Origin: UM-FILTER-39-64 sp964367055
GTDB lineage: Bacteria; Patescibacteriota; Minisyncoccia; UBA6257; UBA9933
Length of the DNA: 21,421 nt
Reading direction: 5' to 3'
NCBI GenBank assembly: GCA_964367055.1
Contig: CAYIWD010000010.1
Coordinates: 1 to 21,421, forward strand
Shown here: one piece after another, positions 19,450 to 21,421 of the stretch
Layout: each line of letters opens with the position of its first letter
How positions within the stretch are numbered: position 1 is the stretch's first letter
Translations under genes and position numbers: made by a program
Notes under the pieces: generated by a model
Databases searched by the model: none
What the model was told of the DNA's origin: nothing
Seen by the model: only the letters and a program-made list of their open reading frames with translations

Positions 19450-20328
19450 TTAACCACCCCCTCTCCGAACCTTGTCGGAGTCCGACAAAAGGTCGGACCT
19501 CTTCGCCTCCGACAGCCTTTCTATCGCGTATCTTAGCATTACCCTGGGCATTTTTGAAGCGTGTTTTTTCAGAAATTTTTCCAAAGTTGGTTGCGAGCGC
19601 TTGCCGACTTCCCGTAGCATCCAGCCAACTGCCTTATGAATTAAGTCGTGCTTGTCGCTTAAAAGCATTTCAGCTATTTTCAAAGATTCCTCAAACCTAT
19701 TTTGCCTAATAAAAGCGAAAGTTGAAAGTATCCCAATCCGCCTTTCCCAGAGATTTTTCGATTTGACTAACTTATACAATACTGACGCGATCGCGTCAGT
19801 ATTGTATAAAAATTTATGGGATTGCATTAGGAGGTATCCTCCAACTATTTTCGGCGCTGACAAATCAACTAAATCCCAATTATTAATATATTTGGTATTC
19901 TTTAAATAAAAATTGAAAATTTGTTTCCTCGCCTGCACGCTATGACGCGTCATAGCACTATGATGTAGCATAGTAGCGCTATGCTTTCGCGTGGTGTAGT
20001 GATTAATCACTACACTATGCTTATGTTTTGACACAGCGTTATGGTTGAGTAAAGCGCGCTGAAATTGATTAAATTGCTCAACTAAAATTAAAAGCGCTGT
20101 TAATCTTTCTTCGTGGATTTTTGACTTCAATAATTCTCCTAAATCTTTAAATTCTAAATCTTTGTATTTTTGAGTGATTTTTCTCGTTTCCGGCACAACA
20201 ATGCCTAAAAATATATCTCCTTCTCCATATTCGCCATATCCAGTTTTAAAAAATCTTTGAAGAGCTTTCGCTTTTTTAGGATTAGCTTTTGATTTTAATT
20301 CACGACGGAGATTATAGAGGGTTTGCAT
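19450..20328 (-). CDS. AlkD-like DNA alkylation repair protein (HEAT-repeat glycosylase)
   Basis: This HEAT-like repeat DNA glycosylase removes bulky or cationic alkylated bases. The family core is clear: GDIFLGIVVPETRKI, ERLTALLILVEQF, YINNWDLVDLSAP, NLWERRIGILSTFAF, HDLIHKAVGWMLREVGKR and MPRVMLRYAIERL. Likely functional residues are Trp151, Asp155, Arg197 and Trp236 by analogy with Bacillus AlkD. At 292 residues it is about 65 longer than usual. The surplus comes from repeat DNA: about residues 88-133 (His/Ser/Thr-rich), 173-184 (LYNTDAIASVLY, from a 38-bp palindrome) and the last 16-18 residues. All lie between helices, so the fold may survive. It overlaps the Nudix gene by 17 bp. Confidence 0.88.
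   Translation of the reverse strand: MQTLYNLRRELKSKANPKKAKALQRFFKTGYGEYGEGDIFLGIVVPETRKITQKYKDLEFKDLGELLKSKIHEERLTALLILVEQFNQFQRALLNHNAVSKHKHSVVINHYTTRKHSATMLHHSAMTRHSVQARKQIFNFYLKNTKYINNWDLVDLSAPKIVGGYLLMQSHKFLYNTDAIASVLYKLVKSKNLWERRIGILSTFAFIRQNRFEESLKIAEMLLSDKHDLIHKAVGWMLREVGKRSQPTLEKFLKKHASKMPRVMLRYAIERLSEAKRSDLLSDSDKVRRGGG
19463..19497. repeat. CTCCGA/TCGGAG hairpins at the alkD-like 3' end
   Basis: Two adjacent inverted repeats, CTCCGA/TCGGAG (19463-19480) and TCCGAC/GTCGGA (19481-19497), encode part of the C-terminal tail KRSDLLSDSDKVRRGGG. The arms match hairpins in rnpB. Confidence 0.8.
19772..19809. repeat. Perfect 38-bp palindrome inside the alkD-like gene
   Basis: TTATACAATACTGACGCGA (19772-19790) is followed directly by its exact reverse complement (19791-19809). 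It is read in frame as LYNTDAIASVLY between the HEAT helices, before LVKSKNLWERR. Confidence 0.97.
19927..20067. repeat. Cluster of palindromes inserted in the alkD-like gene
   Basis: The segment contains a perfect 18-bp palindrome (19939-19956, GCTATGACG plus complement), ACTATG/CATAGT arms (19957-19974), AGCGCT with CATAG/CTATG arms (19969-19983) and a perfect 22-bp palindrome (19994-20015, GTGTAGTGATT plus complement). It remains open in the alkD frame, giving about 46 extra residues rich in His, Ser and Thr. Confidence 0.92.
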
Positions 20329-20713
20329 AGAAAGTGGAAATTTTTTTAATTAAAGGAATGTCCGCATCAGCGAAGTCAAATTCATTAAGTTTATCAACTG
20401 CGACCCATCTAATCTCGTCATGGGCGGTTAATTTGAACTCCCCTGAAATATACTCTGCTCTATAGCCAAGTAATCTGACTGTTTTGTCGCCGTAATCAAA
20501 AATGCTCTCCGCAACAAAGTTTTTTATTGCCGTAGCAATGCCAAATTCTTCCTGCAGTTCCCTTTGTAAACACTTTTCCGGCGACTCGCCGTCTTCTATT
20601 TTGCCGCCAGGAAATTCCCATTTATTTTCCAGGTGTCTACCTTTGGCCCGCTTTGCAATAAGAAACCTGCCATCTTTTTCAATTATTGCCGCTGTTACAT
20701 CAATAATTTTCAT
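20312..20713 (-). CDS. MutT-like Nudix hydrolase
   Basis: This 133-residue enzyme has a complete Nudix box: Gly37, Glu43, Arg51-Glu52, Glu55-Glu56 and Gly58 (GGKIEDGE followed by RELQEEFGI). The start KIIDVTAAIIEKDGRFLIAKR and KWEFPGGK are typical of MutT, which hydrolyses 8-oxo-dGTP to the monophosphate to prevent mutation. A C-terminal WVAVDKLNEFDFADADIPLI is also MutT-like. It overlaps the alkD-like gene and lies 5 nt after the hydrolase gene, so a small operon for nucleotide clean-up and DNA repair is likely. Confidence 0.92.
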   Translation of the reverse strand: MKIIDVTAAIIEKDGRFLIAKRAKGRHLENKWEFPGGKIEDGESPEKCLQRELQEEFGIATAIKNFVAESIFDYGDKTVRLLGYRAEYISGEFKLTAHDEIRWVAVDKLNEFDFADADIPLIKKISTFYANPL

Positions 20714-20718
20714 ATATA

Positions 20719-21312
20719 TTATTTTTCTCCAGCAATTTCAAGTATAGATTCAAGAGCAGACGGCAATTCTGTAATGCCATCACTGCCACTAAAGTGCTTT
20801 TTATTGTGTTCAATAATAATTTTTGCTCCTAACATATTTACAAATATTTCAGAATCAGAAAAAGGGACAACTGGATCGTTATCGGAAAATATAGCTATAA
20901 ATTTAACTGCCTTTGATTTAACTTCAGCCCAGTTTATAGGAGTCATCAACCACGGCTCGGCGATTTTAATATCCTCGTCGGTTTCGTAGGCATCATCAGT
21001 AAGATGAACCCATCCCGCTAAAAATACAACGCCGCCGATTTTGACGCCTTTTGGTAAAGATTCCAAATACCGCAGAATAGCTTGCGCTCCTATTGAATGT
21101 CCCAAAAGGATTGTATTTTCATCAGGAGTGCCAACTTGTTCTTTGAGATACTTAACCCAAGTTTCTATTTGCGGCTTTAGCGGCTCCGGCATTGCTGGAT
21201 TTTTAACAATAAAACCCCTGTTTTCCAGTTCGCTCTTAAGCCACGGAAAGCATCCTTCTTCTGGATATCCGTCCCAACCATGAATTATAAAAACTCTTTT
21301 TTGTGTAGACAT
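20719..21312 (-). CDS. RBBP9/YdeN-type alpha/beta serine hydrolase
   Basis: From the chosen start (MSTQKRVFIIHGWDG) the protein has 197 residues. It has a complete catalytic triad: Ser73 in LLGHSIGA, an Asp in FSDNDPVVP (Asp146 most likely) and His173 in KKHFSGSDG. The HGWDGYPEEGCFPWL motif and the size fit the RBBP9/YdeN family of small serine hydrolases, whose substrates are poorly known. An ATG 66 bases further upstream (21378) is in frame but would add MARPPPPQAAKCV..., encoded by a GC-rich hairpin repeat and unlike the family, so 21312 is preferred. No good Shine-Dalgarno precedes it. It heads the operon with the Nudix and alkD-like genes. Confidence 0.88.
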   Translation of the reverse strand: MSTQKRVFIIHGWDGYPEEGCFPWLKSELENRGFIVKNPAMPEPLKPQIETWVKYLKEQVGTPDENTILLGHSIGAQAILRYLESLPKGVKIGGVVFLAGWVHLTDDAYETDEDIKIAEPWLMTPINWAEVKSKAVKFIAIFSDNDPVVPFSDSEIFVNMLGAKIIIEHNKKHFSGSDGITELPSALESILEIAGEK

Positions 21313-21348
21313 TTGGTGGTCTATATTGGAGATAGTTCGGACGCATTT

Positions 21349-21365
21349 CGCCGCCTGCGGCGGCG
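21349..21365. repeat. GC-rich hairpin CGCCGCC-TGC-GGCGGCG upstream of the hydrolase
   Basis: Seven-base arms (21349-21355 and 21359-21365) enclose TGC. The hairpin lies in the leader of the hydrolase operon. The remaining sequence to the window end (21366-21421) shows no gene. Confidence 0.8.
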
Positions 21366-21421
21366 GGGGTCTGGCCAAAAATTCCGAACCGAAATCCTGA
21401 ACTTTGACAATTTCAAGTTTT

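Noticed and set aside
19927..20067. CRISPR array
   Set aside because: The repeats are palindromic words of unequal length without regular direct repeats or spacers, and the region is open in the alkD frame.
21313..21378. N-terminal extension of the hydrolase (MARPPPPQAAK...)
   Set aside because: It is encoded by a GC-rich hairpin repeat, lacks family similarity, and a good family-like start lies at 21312.

Overview
The window looks like a chromosomal segment of a Patescibacteria/CPR bacterium, most likely Parcubacteria. This is inferred from gene content and style, not from a search. The DNA is AT-rich, most genes lie on the minus strand, and small membrane-anchored proteins of unknown function sit among compact core genes. 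MurF is short and lacks its N-terminal domain. A secreted peptidoglycan-binding/FnIII protein carries a linker of a type I associate with Parcubacteria. The genes read cleanly with the standard bacterial code, with UGA used as a stop.

Layout. Positions 1-2600 hold a DUF1059-type small protein, a secreted caspase-fold (C14-like) protease and, convergent to it across a shared terminator, the secreted PGBD/FnIII protein. An identical 10-mer lies shortly upstream of all three. Positions 2650-7130 hold a membrane-anchored FKBP, the RNase P RNA gene with a near-perfect sigma70 promoter, RNase H, a DEDDh exonuclease, phosphoglycerate kinase, a four-helix membrane protein and a radical SAM/SPASM protein. 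Positions 7150-11640 hold tRNA-Gly(CCC) inside a long inverted repeat, two small membrane proteins (one FtsB/DivIC-like), lepA, the divergent recR, rplU, a three-helix membrane protein and tRNA-Glu(CTC). Positions 11722-16690 are a division/cell-wall (dcw) cluster, mraZ-rsmH-ftsL-ftsI-murF. It is preceded by a putative promoter, three MraZ-box-like repeats at 10-bp spacing and an approximately 175-nt foldable leader. Positions 16822-19412 are an AT-rich accessory cassette with a DUF4145 protein, an unknown protein, a PD-(D/E)XK-type putative restriction enzyme, a truncated SPPY-type DNA methyltransferase and a small unknown protein. Positions 19450-21312 encode an AlkD-like DNA glycosylase, a MutT-like Nudix enzyme and an RBBP9/YdeN-type hydrolase.

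The most unusual signal is the abundance of short palindromic elements and degenerate 6-11 bp tandem repeats, both between genes and inside conserved genes. They lie in frame in alkD, pgk, lepA, rplU and rsmH, and inside the RNase P RNA. They appear as extra loops or replaced variable loops, and several supply the last codons or stop codon of a gene. This resembles the in-frame palindromic elements known from Rickettsia, but the sequences seen here fall into several distinct families. The second notable signal is the structured leader of the dcw operon, which has mutually exclusive pairings. The third is a restriction-enzyme cassette whose methyltransferase lacks its SAM-binding half.
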